A stretch of 64,000 nucleotides of DNA from Utricularia gibba (lineage: Eukaryota; Streptophyta; Magnoliopsida; Lamiales; Lentibulariaceae). This document shows positions 21,460-35,209 of this stretch, in pieces (within the stretch, counting starts at the first letter, position 1; each line of letters starts with the position of its first letter). The stretch is from positions 62,001 to 126,000 of the forward strand of contig NEEC01000007.1 of assembly GCA_002189035.1 (NCBI GenBank), written 5' to 3'. The notes under the pieces are model-generated. The model saw only the letters and a list, made by a program, of their open reading frames with translations. It made no database searches and was not told where the DNA came from. A program made the translations under genes and the position numbers.

Positions 21460-24400
21460 TCAAAATGAGTTCTTGGATATCACTTCACCGAATTTCACAT
21501 ACCACTCAGCATCAGATGATCTACTGTCCTGTTGGCGCTGTAATTGCTGCTGCGGGGACTCGACGGGGTGTCCTTTACCATTCCGGATTTGGGAATATTC
21601 AGAACTCTTCATGCTACTTGCTGATGGTTTCTTTGGGAGTGGGGGTGGCAACATTGAAATGAGAACTCTTGAAACTTCGTGCATTGTAGGCCTTTCAGAG
21701 GGCAAGGTTCTTGTGCAGAGCAATGCAAGCTGGAAAACCTTCCTTATGCGTGATGGATCCACACACGTGGCTTTTACGTCTGGATCAGCGGCGTCCATTA
21801 ACGTATTGTTATCAGCTTTTGCAAGAACCTGAAACGTGCAAGTTTGGGAAAAATGTTACCACTGGCAACCCAGGAAGGTATACAGGAAAAGAAGGACGAG
21901 ACAGCTACCATCTGATGCAAGTTCACATCGTTGTCCACAGCCTTCCTTCCCGTTAAAAGCTCGAGTAGAACGATGCCAAAGCTATAAACATCTGACTTCT
22001 CTGTCAACCTGGACGTTCTGGCATAATCGGGGTCAATGTAACCGATTGTCCCAAGAACGTAAGTGGAAGCATGCGTTTTTGCAGGAGGGAGAGACTTTGC
22101 AATCCCGAAGTCCGAGAGATGAGCTTCAAAATTTGCATCTAGCAAAATGTTGGACGACTTCACATCTCTATGAATGATTCTTGGGTTGCAATCATGATGA
22201 AGGTATGCAAGCCCCTGTGCTGCTCCAACTGCCACTCTAAGACGCATATCACAGTCAAGCTTCACCTTCTTTGATGAACCTAAAATCACACCACAGGTTT
22301 CAGACATCATACATAGCCCTTCAACAAACTATCCCTCCCACACAAGACAGGAGAGAACTTACCATGAAGAAGATCCCAGAGCGATCCATTCTCCATGTAG
22401 TCATAGAAGAGAAGATTTCCTAGCGGGGAAAGCGAGTAACCATGGAGACTAACAAGGTTCCTATGCCTGATTTTACCAATGGTCTCAAGCTCTGTCTCAA
22501 ACTCGAACGAACAGTTAGGATAACGGCTGTAGAGTCGCTTTATGGCAATTGGAAGGGAATTTTTCAGCACACACTTGTAAACTGTACTTGAAGACCCATA
22601 TCCTATCACATGCTTTTCACTAAAGTTATCCGTAAGTCTCAACACATCCTCATAGCTATTGATAGCCATATCCATGTGAAGAATAACCAGTTTTGATCCT
22701 ACACAAAATGAACCATGCAAAAAATGAGATGCAGAAAAAGACCTAATGCCAGCACAAGCAAGAATGAGGAAAAGGGAATGACCGTGTGTTATACTCTTCC
22801 CCGAGCCCTTAACAAAACCCTTCGACTGACTGGATTTATATATTGCAACTATAATCATCAGCAACAGCGTAACAAATCCCAATACGATGCAGACAATTGT
22901 TGTCGTAGAGAACAAAACTGAGGTGACGGCAACCAAAGAAGAGAATTAGCCATCAAGGTATCAGACAACAACAAAAGGCATGAGGTCACCCAAGAACTAC
23001 CTCTCGATCTTGAAGGGTATGGGTTACAAATGGATCCCAACCAATGGCCACATAGAAAATGATTCCCAATAAAGCTGCAGATAAAAAATAAGAATTACGG
23101 ATGATGACATGGATGATAATGTGAACCTAGAGATTTGCAATTACAAAGGTTCTCAAAAACCTTTTGGGTGAGAACCGAGAGAAGTTCTTCGCTTCAGGGA
23201 CAATCCCAGTAAAATTGTTAAATGAAAGATTCCTGAAGAGACGTACAGTCAGCTCTGCACTCATATACCATGATATGCAATCACAAAGGGTGATGGACTT
23301 TACAGCTTTTCAAGACTTAAGCAGCTAGTTAGTTGGTCAGGTATCGCTCCACTTAAATCATTATTGTTCAGTGTACTGCCAGCAAACGTCCAAATGAGCA
23401 ACGCAAGAACCGTGAGCTTGAAGAAAATTTAAGCGTAAACCAGTAAACATACAGGGTAGCCAGGTTCTGCAGTTGTCCGAACTCTCCCGGAATACGGCCA
23501 GATAAGTTGTTGAATGATATATCCCTGAACAGGGGTAATGATTTTGTTAGCATTTAATTCATTGATATTGTGCAGCAACTCGGTAACAACTACAACTTCA
23601 AGTTTGTGAAACTCACATCACCGCAATGCTCTTCAGGTTGCCAAACTCCGCAGGAATGTGACCATCAAGAACATTGTGGCTTAAATTCCTAAAAAGGTGG
23701 AAACCATTTAAAAATCTTGTTTCAAGAGAACTTTTGAAATGCATTATGTAAACTGTGATAACGTACAGAGTAAGAAGATGCTCCAAATTGCCTATGGAAG
23801 CAGGAATTGCCCCAGAAAATTCATTACTCGCAAGATCTCTGGACAAAACGCAACACAACATCAAATAAGCCATGACATGCAAAAAACGAAATGCCAATTT
23901 TAAACTCACAGTGTGTCAAGGTTAATGATGTGGCCAAGCTCAGTTGGTATGCTGCCTCCAAAGTGGTTCGAGGATAAATTCCTGTTAATCTGATAATTAT
24001 TATCCACCGATGTAAATATCAATAAAAACGATCAGTATACAGAGTGACAACTTACAAGTACGTTAGACTCTCCAGGTGCCTTAAACCAGAAGGAATAGAT
24101 CCATTTAGTTTGTTGCCATGAACATTTCTGTACATACAGTGAACCCAGAGAGAGCATGTAAGCATCGCAATGATGGACATGAAACCACATTAGGCACATG
24201 AAACGTTGATTATGATCTTACAACTGATTCAAGGCAGTGCAGGAGCTGATATTTTCAGGAATGAGCCCTTTCAGTTCATTGTTTGACAAATTTCTAAAAC
24301 AGGTTATCAAAAACAGTATAACATACACCGCAGTCATGAAATCACAAAAACCCTTCCATCGAAGAAAGAAATACGTACAACTCAAAAAGCTGTTCCAAGT

Positions 24401-27082
24401 TTCCGAGTTCAGCAGGAATACCTCCCGTCAATTGATTGTCATTCAATTGCCTGAAGAACATCCATTAGCGCCACAAAAAGCTAATAACTAAGTCACCTAA
24501 AAAAACTTACAAATAGCTAAGTTTTGACATATTGCCCAGCTCTGGAGGAATAGCTCCACTCAGCTTGTTTCCATGGAGATACCTGAAATGAGACTTCAGC
24601 TCGAGAGGGAAAAAAAATGGAACGCTCAATCACATTACATAAACCTAAAGTATTTGAACTAACAGTTTTCCAGTGAATGAGAGGTTTCCCAAAATTGGGG
24701 GTATTGGCCCAACTAGCTCGTTTTCACTTAAATCCCTGACAAGCAAAAGGCAAATAGACAAATAATGTGATGAAGGTTCAAGACAATAAAATATGGATAA
24801 TGTCAATGAAGCAAAGAAAGAGAGAGTCTCATCCATACAATACAGCAAGGGCCTGCATTAGACCGAGAACCTCAGGTATCTTTCCAGACAACATATTCCC
24901 CTGCAAAGAGCTACAAATGCCACAAATAAACACAGTCAAGCTCGCCGATGATGAATGAATTTCGAGTCTTACAAACAGTTGCAGAAAAATGAAAATTTCA
25001 AAAAACAGAACGCTGAAAAAATCACGTACAGAGTCGCTACTTGCAAAAATCCAATGTTGTAAGGAATTTCCCCAGTAAGCTGATTGTAAGAAAGGTCCCT
25101 GGAAAAAGTTGATTTACGTCTTCAAACCAAGATTGAAAAAATTTAAAACCTTAATACAGCTGAGCAAAGAAGAGCTATACAATATTTCAAAGCTGGTGCA
25201 ATTGCCAATATTTTCAGGTATAGTTCCGGTTAGATTGTTCCCTCTCACGTCGCTGCAAAAAAATGATGAGGTCCACCAATGGCATAATAGATAAACATAC
25301 AGATAGAAAGGTAAAAAAAAAAACCTCACTTACAAGTACCAAAGACCAGTTAGTTGGCAAATGTCCGGGGACAATGTTCCCGAAAGCATATTTCCTCTCA
25401 GACCACTGGATGTACATGCACCAATGTGTTACATAAGTATCCAAAGCAATCAATTATCCATTTGCACAATGCATAAAATGGCTGCATCCAATCACAGATG
25501 GTTCACAACAGTTTTACTCACAGATACTGCAATACTTCGTTCCAATATATCAGCCTTGGGATCTCCCCGGTAAGCTGGTTTCGAGCAAGGTCACTGGGAA
25601 AACAACCATAAAACATAGATTAGGACAAGTTAAAATAGAATTTCAAGACGCAAGAAACTTACAGAGTCTTGAGGTTAGGAATTTGAGTTAGTGTTGACGG
25701 AATCGGGCCCACAAGCTGGTTGTTCTTAAGGTTCCTAGAGACCATACCAGCGATTTCATTGGATGGCATTGGAAGATAAGAGTTAAGATCACAATTAACT
25801 TACAATGTTTCAAGCTGCTTGAGCTTGGAAATGGAAAACGGGATGTCTCCCTCAAGAAGGTTCTCTGACAGATCACTGAAATCTAGTGTCAGCCAGACAA
25901 TTCAACAATGTGGCATAATCAAACTTTAAACTAGCGATGTAGCATGTATACATGAGCACAAGGGAGATGCAATTTCCAATTTCATCTGGGATTTGGCCAG
26001 TTAAATTGTTCCCTTGAAGATCACTGTAGAAAAGGCAAGAGCTTACTATTTTGACGAGTACAAGTTATCCATTTGAATTCCAAGGATCCCAGAAAATACT
26101 TACAGCGTCTGAAGGTTTCTTAAATCCCCAACAGCCGGTGAGATCTCGCCGCCCAAATTCAGATTTGATAGATTCCTTTAAAGAACATCAGGAATTACAC
26201 ATGTTGAGTACAGGTTAGTAGTAGCTCGTAAAATTTACAGGAAAAGTATCATAGAACATACAGGGAAACAACAGACATGCCCATTTTCCCACAAGATACA
26301 CCCCTCCAAGAGCAGAAATCCTCATTGTGTGCGTCATCCCAATCCGACAACACATTCGCGACGTTACCAAACGATGATTTGATGGATATCAATGCCTTTC
26401 CTGAAACAAACATACGCAAACTTCCGTTGGAGATTAAATTTAACAATGAGCACAGAAAAACAATCACGGCTACTGGCATATTTCAAAGAAACTTTTTCTT
26501 TAAAAAAATGAAGCCAATCTATCTCATCAAAGCTGCAGCCCATAACCAGAGCTGAACTTCCGGCAGTCAACGATTGGCTCATTTCTGCGTCAAGGTAGAA
26601 ATACGAAGTAGGGCGCCTCGTGCCCTCACATACAATCAGAATAATGCAAAGCGATCGGTCATAAGGGAAGAAGAGGGAATGCAGTACAAATCTGCGTAAA
26701 ACCCGAAACATGCAATTGAAGGTGGGCATAGTTGAAATTCTTCTTGAGCTTTTTTTTCTCGGAATACGATTATTCCGGTGTCATTCACATTCTTGGAGAA
26801 CAGAGCATGCAAGAAAACTTGCAGAAACAGTATACCGGAAGAATGTCATTTTCCAAAATTGGAATGAATGAATGGCAGAAGTCGCATTCATGTTAGGGAA
26901 ATTCTGTGTTAAACCTTCCACCAAAACAAATAAAGGAGAACAAGACGAAAACAGATTGCAAGTTTTTCTTGTCACGGGGGAGCGACGACACCATTACCTT
27001 CATCACTGATGGCTGAAGAGTGCAGTAACAGAAGCGTCAATGCTGAAGCAAGGAGGAGGAAGGCAACGTTCACATTCATCAT
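21460..27082 (-). CDS. ERECTA/ERL: ERECTA-family LRR receptor-like kinase
   Basis: ERECTA-family kinases perceive EPF/EPFL peptides with TMM and control stomatal patterning and organ shape. I reconstruct 27 exons and 981 residues with every phase matching. Exon 1 is 26998–27082 (signal peptide [19 protein letters not shown]). Exon 2 (26262–26400) carries the LRR N-cap. Nineteen exons of exactly 72 bp and one of 69 bp (23161–26175) each encode one LRR, for example [19 protein letters not shown]. Then follow 23001–23074, 22783–22917 (transmembrane, [20 protein letters not shown]), 22363–22698, 21909–22279 and 21460–21828. The kinase has the glycine loop [12 protein letters not shown], the lysine in [15 protein letters not shown] and DFGIAKS. 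The C-terminus [17 protein letters not shown] is the family ending. Nothing is broken, so it looks functional. Confidence 0.96.
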
Positions 27083-27654
27083 CCTTGGTGGAAGTGGCAT
27101 TCCTTGAATGCAATGCAAGAGGGGGAGTCAAAATGGGGCTCCCGTGAAGCAAAACCTCGGTTCCTTCACGACCCACTTCGATCACCAGTCCAACTACTTA
27201 GAGAGAGTACACTGGGAAACCGATGATCACCTAATCAAAATGACCCGCGGGTGGGCGCCGGGATACGTGATGATAGCCGGAAGAGGGGGAGTGAAGGCGC
27301 GTTTGGCGTCGAGTGTAGGGCTGGGTGCAGCAAAGCAATAAAAGGGGAGGGAAGCGGAAAATGAAAAGACTGGGAAGAAGAGAGAGCTAAATGCTGCAGC
27401 TTGTCAACACAGCACCCAAAGCAACGCAAGGCACAGTGGTTTAATTAGGAGAGAGGGAGATGCAGAAAAAAAAATCGGTGTTGATTAAACGGCGGTGACG
27501 TGACTTGACGCGACGTTAAACAGCGGAATCTCTTGGCTCGCCCACGCCGCTGCCGTAAAGGGACCGGACCGAACCAAACCAGACCACTTTCTCTGTCTTC
27601 ATCTCCCATTTTTTTATTCCCCGTTTTCCATTTGCATTCAAATCTGGGGTGTGT

Positions 27655-27673
27655 TGGGTTGGGTTGGGTTGGG
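27655..27673 (+). repeat. (GGGTT)n run, G-quadruplex-capable
   Basis: Four GGG runs spaced by TT. This is not the plant telomere unit TTTAGGG. Confidence 0.8.
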
Positions 27674-28029
27674 TCGCCAAAACACGATTACGCAGAAATG
27701 AAATGCCTGCCGTGGTTGATCAAAAAATCCAAATCCAGAACTCAGAAACAGGCAAGCAAGGAATTCAGCGGGTGCGTATCGAGAATCGTGTACGGCGCGA
27801 GTATTGATTTAATTATTGAGGGAACAGGCTTTTCATGTCCAAAAAGCATCTGCCCCGCCGGGGTCCTGCATGCATGCAAGCAAATGCATACGGACCACAA
27901 GGAGGCGCGTGCTCCCACGCTCGCGTGCCCTGAGTTGGATGCAAGTGAGAGGGGAGGGGAGGGGGAAGAAGGAAATAAATGCGTAGTAGTTCGTTCTCCG
28001 GTCCGGCTCACCCACTCACTCACTCAGCA

Positions 28030-28066
28030 CCATAGCCATCGCCATAGCCATAGCCATAGCCATAGC
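28030..28066. repeat. (CCATAG)n microsatellite
   Basis: Six CCATAG-type hexamers in tandem, one with a C-for-A change. A short (CCAG)n run follows at about 28084–28106. Confidence 0.8.
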
Positions 28067-28386
28067 CTCCTGTTTTTGTGAGCAGCTAGCCAGCCAGCCA
28101 GCCAGCCACTCACTTACTTAAGCATTCTGTTTGACCAAGTCCATGATTGGACGAGGTTAGCAACCAGACATGTATGGATAACATTTCAAGAAAGCGGAAG
28201 CAAGTTACTTGGATTCACCCGCCCCTTTGGAGGGTAAAAAGTGAAAGGTGAATCCCATTCCCATTCAAATGGCTGGATGCCCCTCTTCCTCCTTGGGCGA
28301 GGAATTTCGTATTGTCAAGAAAGGGAAAGTTCAGGACTCGCAGCAGACAAGTACTTGAGAATATCGAGTTATTCGATCAAGCATCA

Positions 28387-28411
28387 GAGGGGGCGGGGGC
28401 GGGGGCGGGGC
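28387..28411 (+). repeat. (GGGGGC)n run, G-quadruplex-capable
   Basis: Four runs of four to five G separated by single C. Predicted to form a stable quadruplex on the plus strand. Confidence 0.8.
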
Positions 28412-30280
28412 AACCTCTCCTCTCCTCTCTGGCTTCTAAATTATTTTAATAAAAAAAGGCTATATAATCAATCATAGGAACTGGCAACCTCCAGGGGCTC
28501 GATCACACATACTATCCATCACCTACAAAACGTGGCGTGACTAAATTATTTTGGGGGATGAGTTGAGTTGTATGCATATTGGTGGGTGGGTGGATAGCCA
28601 CAACTCACCCACCCACTGCCTGAACTAGACCCTTCACTTCTTCTTTGCCATACTTGAGTCTCTGAAATTACATGTAATTAATATCATTCCTCCTTGACGT
28701 GGCCGGCTCCTTGCATGGAATTTATCCACTGATCCATCCCATCGGGAATCTTCTCCAGGGACCCAAGTGCCCACTCACCATGACACAATCAAAACTCCAT
28801 TTCTTTTCTTTTCTTTTAACATTTTACTGCTGGGGCTGGGGGTGCTGTGGTGCCAGTAATTTTTCATTTCTTCATACGTTGGGGATGGGATGGGATGGGG
28901 GATTGTTTTGTAGGAGCCAGCCCTTCCCACCACACCACCGAGGTTGGTTGGGCGGCAAACCCAAGAAGCCTTCCTCCAACAGCTCTGATGCTGTGCCGCT
29001 ACTGCTCATCAGATCAGACTGAAATGAATTTCGAATCCGGGTCCAGATTCATTTTCCAGTTTTTTGCCTTTTCTTTAAAAAAAAAAGAGAAAAAGGAGCC
29101 GGGGACGTTAAAGAAAGGGGGAAGGAAGGAAACTAGCGACCGGCGCTGCGGCGGATCCGCAGTTGGTCCACGCCTCCGCTGCTCCTTTTGGAAGCAGTGT
29201 CCCCTGTTTTCTTTTTTTTTTCTCTTTTTTTTTCCCTTTTGAGGGAATGACACACCGCCAGTGCCGCGTCCCTTTCCTTTCTGCCCTCCCTCCAATTTAT
29301 TTTTTCAGTCACACGTGCGACCCGGGCCGGGCGACCGAACCGGTGCTCGAACCCAGGAAGAAGAGGGGGGTTTGATTTCATTAATTCCCTAGCGTATTAT
29401 TGCCACCCTAAACCCTAAAAAAGGAGAGATGCGGTCAATCAATCTAATCCATTAGATGATTAATTGAGGCGAGCAGCAGACCAGTCCAGTCCAGCGAGCA
29501 CGTGACCCCGTGCCCTTGTGTTGCTTCAATGATGGGTACGGGACGAGGAGGTAAGGAAGGTGACAGCCACTGGACTGCCCTCTGCGAGCGGGCGGGTGGG
29601 CGGGCCGGTTCATCAACCACGTCTGGTCCGCCCGCGGTAAATATAGTTTAGTAATCCCAATCCCCATCACCCAGGACCGGGTTGCATGCATGCAACACAA
29701 CGACACACTGAATTCATTTCCACATCCACAACGTAACTCGTGATCACGGCACCACTTGTTTTCTTCTTCTTTTCTCACCCTATAAATAAATAAATAATAA
29801 ATAAATAAAATATGCAATCGCCAGCCTACTGCCTGCAGCCTGCAAGCTGTGCTGCAAAAGCTGGTCACAGATTTCCCGGGTCGCGTCCTATGAAAAGCTG
29901 GATCATGCTCCCAGATACACACAGTACAAGTTATATATTGTAGTCTACGGCGCATCCTGGGCCCAACCAAAACAGCAAATATCCGCCATGCCCATTGGAA
30001 TTACCCCCCGTGAATAAAGAAAATAAACCAGGCCCAACACCTTCTCAGATAGTCAGATTACAACCAGAGCACACATCTTGCCAGGGAAAGAGATTTGTCA
30101 TTTTATCAATATATCATCCATTGCGTAAATTTTGAAATCTGACATATTACCTATTCATGATCATGCGTTAAAGGGTGGTGTATTTGTATGTACATGCGTC
30201 AAACAGGAAAGAATAGTGAAGGATGACTAACCAGCCCCATCGAGCACACACCATTGGAATCATATCTGTATAGTTAGCCT

Positions 30281-33200
30281 TCAATCACGCGCAATGAGAA
30301 TTTTCTCCTGCAGTTTAGTATAGACATGACTCATGCTTAGCATTCTCTAGATACACAAGAACAATACTGAGAATAATACCTCGCTGCTTGAAACAATTTG
30401 AGATGGCAGATATTGAACAAGATCACCAAGGCGGATCAAAGGAGATGTCAATTTGAACAAAAGTGGAGTTGTTACCTGCATCGGATGGAAAACTTTGTCA
30501 CCACGGCAACAGCTTTTAAAGAAACCAGAAAACGCGAGACTTACAAGACTCAGAGCCGTGGTTCCAAGAAGAAGAAGGTACATCTTCCCCTGTATGGTTC
30601 ACGCAAGAGTTGGGAACAACTGACTGGGGAGGCTATATTGCAAAAACAAAACTCCATCCTCACCTCAATCAGATGAAGGTTTGATGCACGGCTTAGGAGA
30701 ACAAAAGCGAATTCCCCAACTTGAGCCAGCAGCACTCCAACCTGGCAGGTAACAACCTATGAGTTCCAGAGAGACTTTTCCCCGTCAAAACTCATCGAAG
30801 AATGAACTCACAATGATTGACGTCTTCAGGCCATACCCGAAGGCCTTTGTTACACCCGCAGCAACTACTGTCTTCAGTACAACGACAAGAATTACTGACG
30901 CAAGTAATATATCCACGTGTGCCCATAGGAACTGCACATGTATCAACATCCCAATACTAGAGAGGAACAGGGCAGCAAAAAAGTTACGAATTGGTTCCAC
31001 CTACAAGAAAAGAGCTTGAGGATTATCTAACGATCCACAAGATTTCCGAGATGACAATGGAGGTAAACAAAATGAGAACCTGGCCTAAGGTATGCTCTGC
31101 AAATTCTGTAGTTGATATCATGACACCAGCTAAGAAAGAGCCCAATTCAAGACTGAGACCCAATTTATCGCTGCACTAGAATAATGAACAACAAAATTAC
31201 TCAAAAAATCAGGAAGTGTAAAGTCCCAACATCGGAACAAATTACAGTGTGTAAAAAGCAGAATATGCCTGAACGAACAATCAGGATATAAAGCAACACA
31301 GATGGTAAGTGACTCATGTTGTGTTCTTACCCAGGCCAACATTAGGCAGAATGCTACAGCAAACAGCTGGTACAGTTCGCTCGTCTATTTCTCAACAGGA
31401 AAAAAAAAAAAAGGTGACTTTATAAGCATAAGAAGCAAGCACAAAGTATATTTGACGTTGTGCAACTATGCATGAAGGATTAGCAGTAATTCATGTAACG
31501 CAATCAGCAGTAATTGATGTCTAACCGAGATGCAGTACATATCAATTCATAACTATAAATTTGGAATCAGTAATCTCAATTAATTCTTTGTGCATAATTT
31601 TAAAACTACATACAAATATACGAGTTCTAAGAAAGCAGAATTGTATGTTTAACCCACTTGTGATGATAATTTCATCATGAACTTCAAAAACCGAGCAACA
31701 AAAATCCATGTCATCATAGAGGCCACCATGAGAAACACAGACAAAGTGAGTAGCCTGAAACCAGCAAAAAAAATCATACAATTGAATGGGAACATAATTG
31801 AAGGCAACAGACATAACAAACAAAGCTCTCACAGTTTTCCCATGGATACCACTCCCAGCAAAATGCCATTACTGCCACCAAGAATAGGGAGCAGGGCAAA
31901 CAATATGCCCACGGCACAATCCTACAAGAAGATCATGGAAATTCACCATCGATAATTACGAATGCTTATTGCTCATATTTTGCACATGATTATAATAACA
32001 CGCAAATAATTAAAAACCTGAAAAATTAGAGTCCCAATTGTAACTTGAGCGTGAATAGCACTATTAACATTTTGCTCAATCAAAAACTTCACCACCTACA
32101 AGAAACAGGAAAAAATCCGTTCAATGATGTAATCATTTTACCTAAAAAATGTGCATGAAGGTTAACTCTCACGATCGCTGTGGATGACATTGAGAGGAAA
32201 CAGCCTACAAACACTCCCTCTGAAAGTTTTGCTCCGCACATCTGACCAAATAAATAATGCAAAATGAACAGTTTTATTTCCCGAAAAAAGAAAAAAAAAC
32301 TTGCCGTAACTTACCAAGGAAGTTATGCCACACAAGAAAATAAGAATAATGATTTGAAGTAGTCCACCAATAACAGCCACAGGGCCCACTAATTTAAGCT
32401 GCATTAGAACCTCAGTTCAGGAATGCCGACAGGAGGGAATAAAGAAAAAATGCACTACCCAAGAACCAATAAACGAACACCATTTACTTTTGGTAAGGAA
32501 AACTCCAATCCCAAAGCAAACAGAAGAAATACAACCCCAAACTGTGCAAAAGTCTCAACCTGAAGTATGACAGCACAGATATGAGATAGCAGCAGATATT
32601 TACAACAAGAAAAGGAAAATATAAATAAAAAACATTCAAGAAGAGAAAAACTTATTGGTTCACTTGTAAAATCACACGCTAGTTAAAAAAAAAGCTCCAT
32701 ATTTACTAGATCTAATTTCAAATTCATGTGTAATTGGAAAGGACTCCCTACAATCTCATGATTCAGATAACATCACCAGGTGAAAATGCCTGGCTCTTGT
32801 TGTTTTAGTCTAGTACTGTTTTACCAATCTACTGCATTCAAGTCAATTGGGACGAATAATCAATGCTAGTGATGAATTTATAAGAACTCTTAACTGCAAA
32901 CTTACATCATCACTTAAAATTAAATTCAAATATCGTTCCATAAGGTTATTATGTTTTCTAGAATGGGAAAATTACTCCAAAATAAATAATTGGCACAACA
33001 AGAAAAAAAACACACCTGCACCATCTCACTTATAAAATTTAAGCCACCAGGTCCAATGATTGAGCCCGCAAGAATGTAGCCAACAATAACCTAAAATGAG
33101 AGAATATTCTCAGAAGACGAACAAAGAACATACACATTAGACGCAACTACGCATGTGGAATAAACCTATGCTTCAGTAAAAAAAAAATGGCAGGGAAGCA

Positions 33201-34825
33201 CAAACCGGTTGACCTAAGCAAGAAAATATAATCCCGCCAAATGCAGCAGAAACTATGACAACTACCAAGTCTGAAATTAACCTACAAGATGAATATCAGG
33301 ATGAATAATATACGTTATCTTTCTCTCAAATAATAAATTGACAGTAGCGAAAGCGGTTTCATCTCCTTTTACAAATTCTATATTTTCAAAAACAATCTAA
33401 ATCACCTAAAATCAACTTGGAGAACTGGATATTTTGACTTCCTCTTTGACATCACAAATATGTTGTCCTGTCATCAAGGAAACACAAGGAGATCCGTGAG
33501 GCTCATAATTAGAACAATACAAATGAAGATTAAAAAAGAAAACCCCTACCTTTTTATCTATTATGGTTGCCATTTCGTCAGCGTCCTGGTTTTCAAGTGT
33601 GAACATATCCTGGACTTGGAAAGGTTTAGTACCACTGCCAAAGAAAAGCAAATGTGGTATACTGTAATGCTTAGTATCAGTTTCTAAGCATATGTAATTG
33701 GGACACGCCTAAAATATTGTTCCTCACTTGACCATTTTGGTATCATTCTTTTTTGTCCTCTCATGAGTGATTTTAGCAACAGTCTCTAGTTCCGCCTGTG
33801 TACCATTAATCATACGAAATGATAAAATATAGAACTGGAAACATTTGGCTGCTACAAATACCAGAGTGTGCTGAAAAATTACACACATAATTTGGGAACA
33901 CTGTATAGAATTTAACTGATTGTGGGCATGATATGATAGATCTTTATTGCAGTCCATTAAGATAGCACGGGAAGATAACTTAGTGTCTGGGATAAGGAGA
34001 AATCTACCTGTTGGCCAGCAACACTGCTATTGAAGCTGCTCTCATCAGACCCTTTACATGATTAGAAAAATGAGAAAAATAAAATAAAATTAGAGATTAC
34101 TTTTCTTTTTGGCCAAAAAGGAATATGATGCATCTAAAGAACACAACACTCACCAACAAGCTCCATTAACTAAAGGAGACGAAAAAAAAATTAAAAAAAA
34201 TTGCAAGGATTAACTACATGATCGGACGTACATAATCACAGATTCACGTATGAAGTTTTCAGAAATCGTTTCAGTATATGGGCTGTGCGACAAGGTTGAA
34301 TCTCTATGAAAACTAGTCACCTTTTGACTGAATAATCCAGAGTTATCCGAGAATCATGAGCCAGGTTGAGTCCCTCGGTTAGAGGAAAATAAAGCAATAC
34401 GCATCGAGAGTATAGGAAAATAATCCTCTTTACAACATAGATATCTACAACTTACAAACGAACTCCTTATTAACTAGACTCTTGCGAAAATTCTCACTGG
34501 GCTTTAAGAGAATTTCCATAAAAAATATGCCAATAGGTTATAAGAGACTTAAGGATTTTAATGTCACATGTGTAATCGTTAGAAACAAAGAGTTGTAAAA
34601 GTGAAGAAACTGAGACATGCCTTCCGGCTGATCGTTATCGGGGAACTCCTTCTCCAACACGCGATCGAACATCTTGGCAATACTCTGGTCTCCATGGTCT
34701 GGCGATGACGTGTTCATCAGATCCCCATAAAATTTTTGTCGAATTCCATCCTCCGATGTCGCGGAATCGGTGATTAACGGAAAAAACGCCAGAACAAAAA
34801 GGAGGAAGACCTTCCTATACACCAT
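30281..34825 (-). CDS. KEA5-like: K+ efflux antiporter, KEA4/KEA5/KEA6 type (CPA2)
   Basis: KEA4–6 are K+/H+ exchangers of the Golgi, TGN and other endomembranes. Twenty exons fit in phase and give 562 residues: 34621–34825, 34008–34051, 33728–33795, 33550–33634, 33406–33467, 33206–33281, 33016–33090, 32488–32559, 32315–32398, 32173–32241, 32018–32095, 31833–31921, 31658–31754, 31331–31384, 31080–31175, 30812–31000, 30664–30741, 30545–30589, 30380–30475 and 30281–30307. A signal peptide (VFLLFVLAFFPLITDS) is followed by an acidic domain (MFDRVLEKEFPDND) and the exchanger core: LISDLVVVIVSAAFGGI, GYILAGSIIGPGGL, FGVVFLLFALGLEFS, DCAVGILFALLPILGG, VGEFAFVLLSRASNLHL. No KTN/RCK domain is present, as in this subgroup. 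Intron 1 appears to use a GC donor (34619–34620). The last coding exon is only nine codons, so the C-terminus is somewhat uncertain. Confidence 0.9.
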
Positions 34826-35183
34826 GGATAACAGCGGAATGTCACTCCTTCCGGGGTTGGCGTGGAAGGGAGCCAGCCCGCGAAGAATCGTGATGGGCAC
34901 GGCAGGGAACGGAACGACGGATGTGTCGGGTGGTTGAGGACGTCACTGCGAATTAACAAATGGCGCGAATTATCGAATAATATATTCGCATTTCATCGGG
35001 CCTTGCGATGGAGCCCAACCAAACCACTTGGGCCCTTTACTGCTCCGGTTTAATCCCGAAAAGCATGAATTTGGATCCAACAGTTGAGGTTGTTCTCAGG
35101 GTACAAGGAGAGGTGCACTTTTTGTTGGAAAGGATGAAGATTCAACACCGTGCTCCTATTGGGTGCTGGGTGGAAAACATTTA

Positions 35184-35209
35184 CTTCTTCTTCTTCTTCT
35201 TCTTCTTCT
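35184..35209. repeat. (TTC)n microsatellite
   Basis: Eight tandem TTC units. It produces spurious poly-Phe or poly-Arg/Lys frames. Confidence 0.85.

Larger units (their letters stand above)
27083..30280. other. 3.2-kb gene-poor interval rich in simple repeats
   Basis: No credible gene on either strand. A 182-codon plus-strand frame (27533–28081) is low complexity and ends in a His/Ser repeat made by the CCATAG microsatellite. The interval contains the ERECTA-family promoter on its left, GGGTT, CCATAG, CCAG and GGGGGC tandem runs, and (AAAT)n near 29779–29811. The right end is the 3' flank of the KEA gene. Confidence 0.55.

Noticed and set aside
27655-27673. Possible interstitial telomere repeat
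   Set aside because: The unit is GGGTT, not the plant telomere TTTAGGG, and there are only four copies.
27533-28081. 182-codon plus-strand ORF
   Set aside because: Built from simple repeats (GGGTT, CCATAG) and ends in a His/Ser run; no domain.
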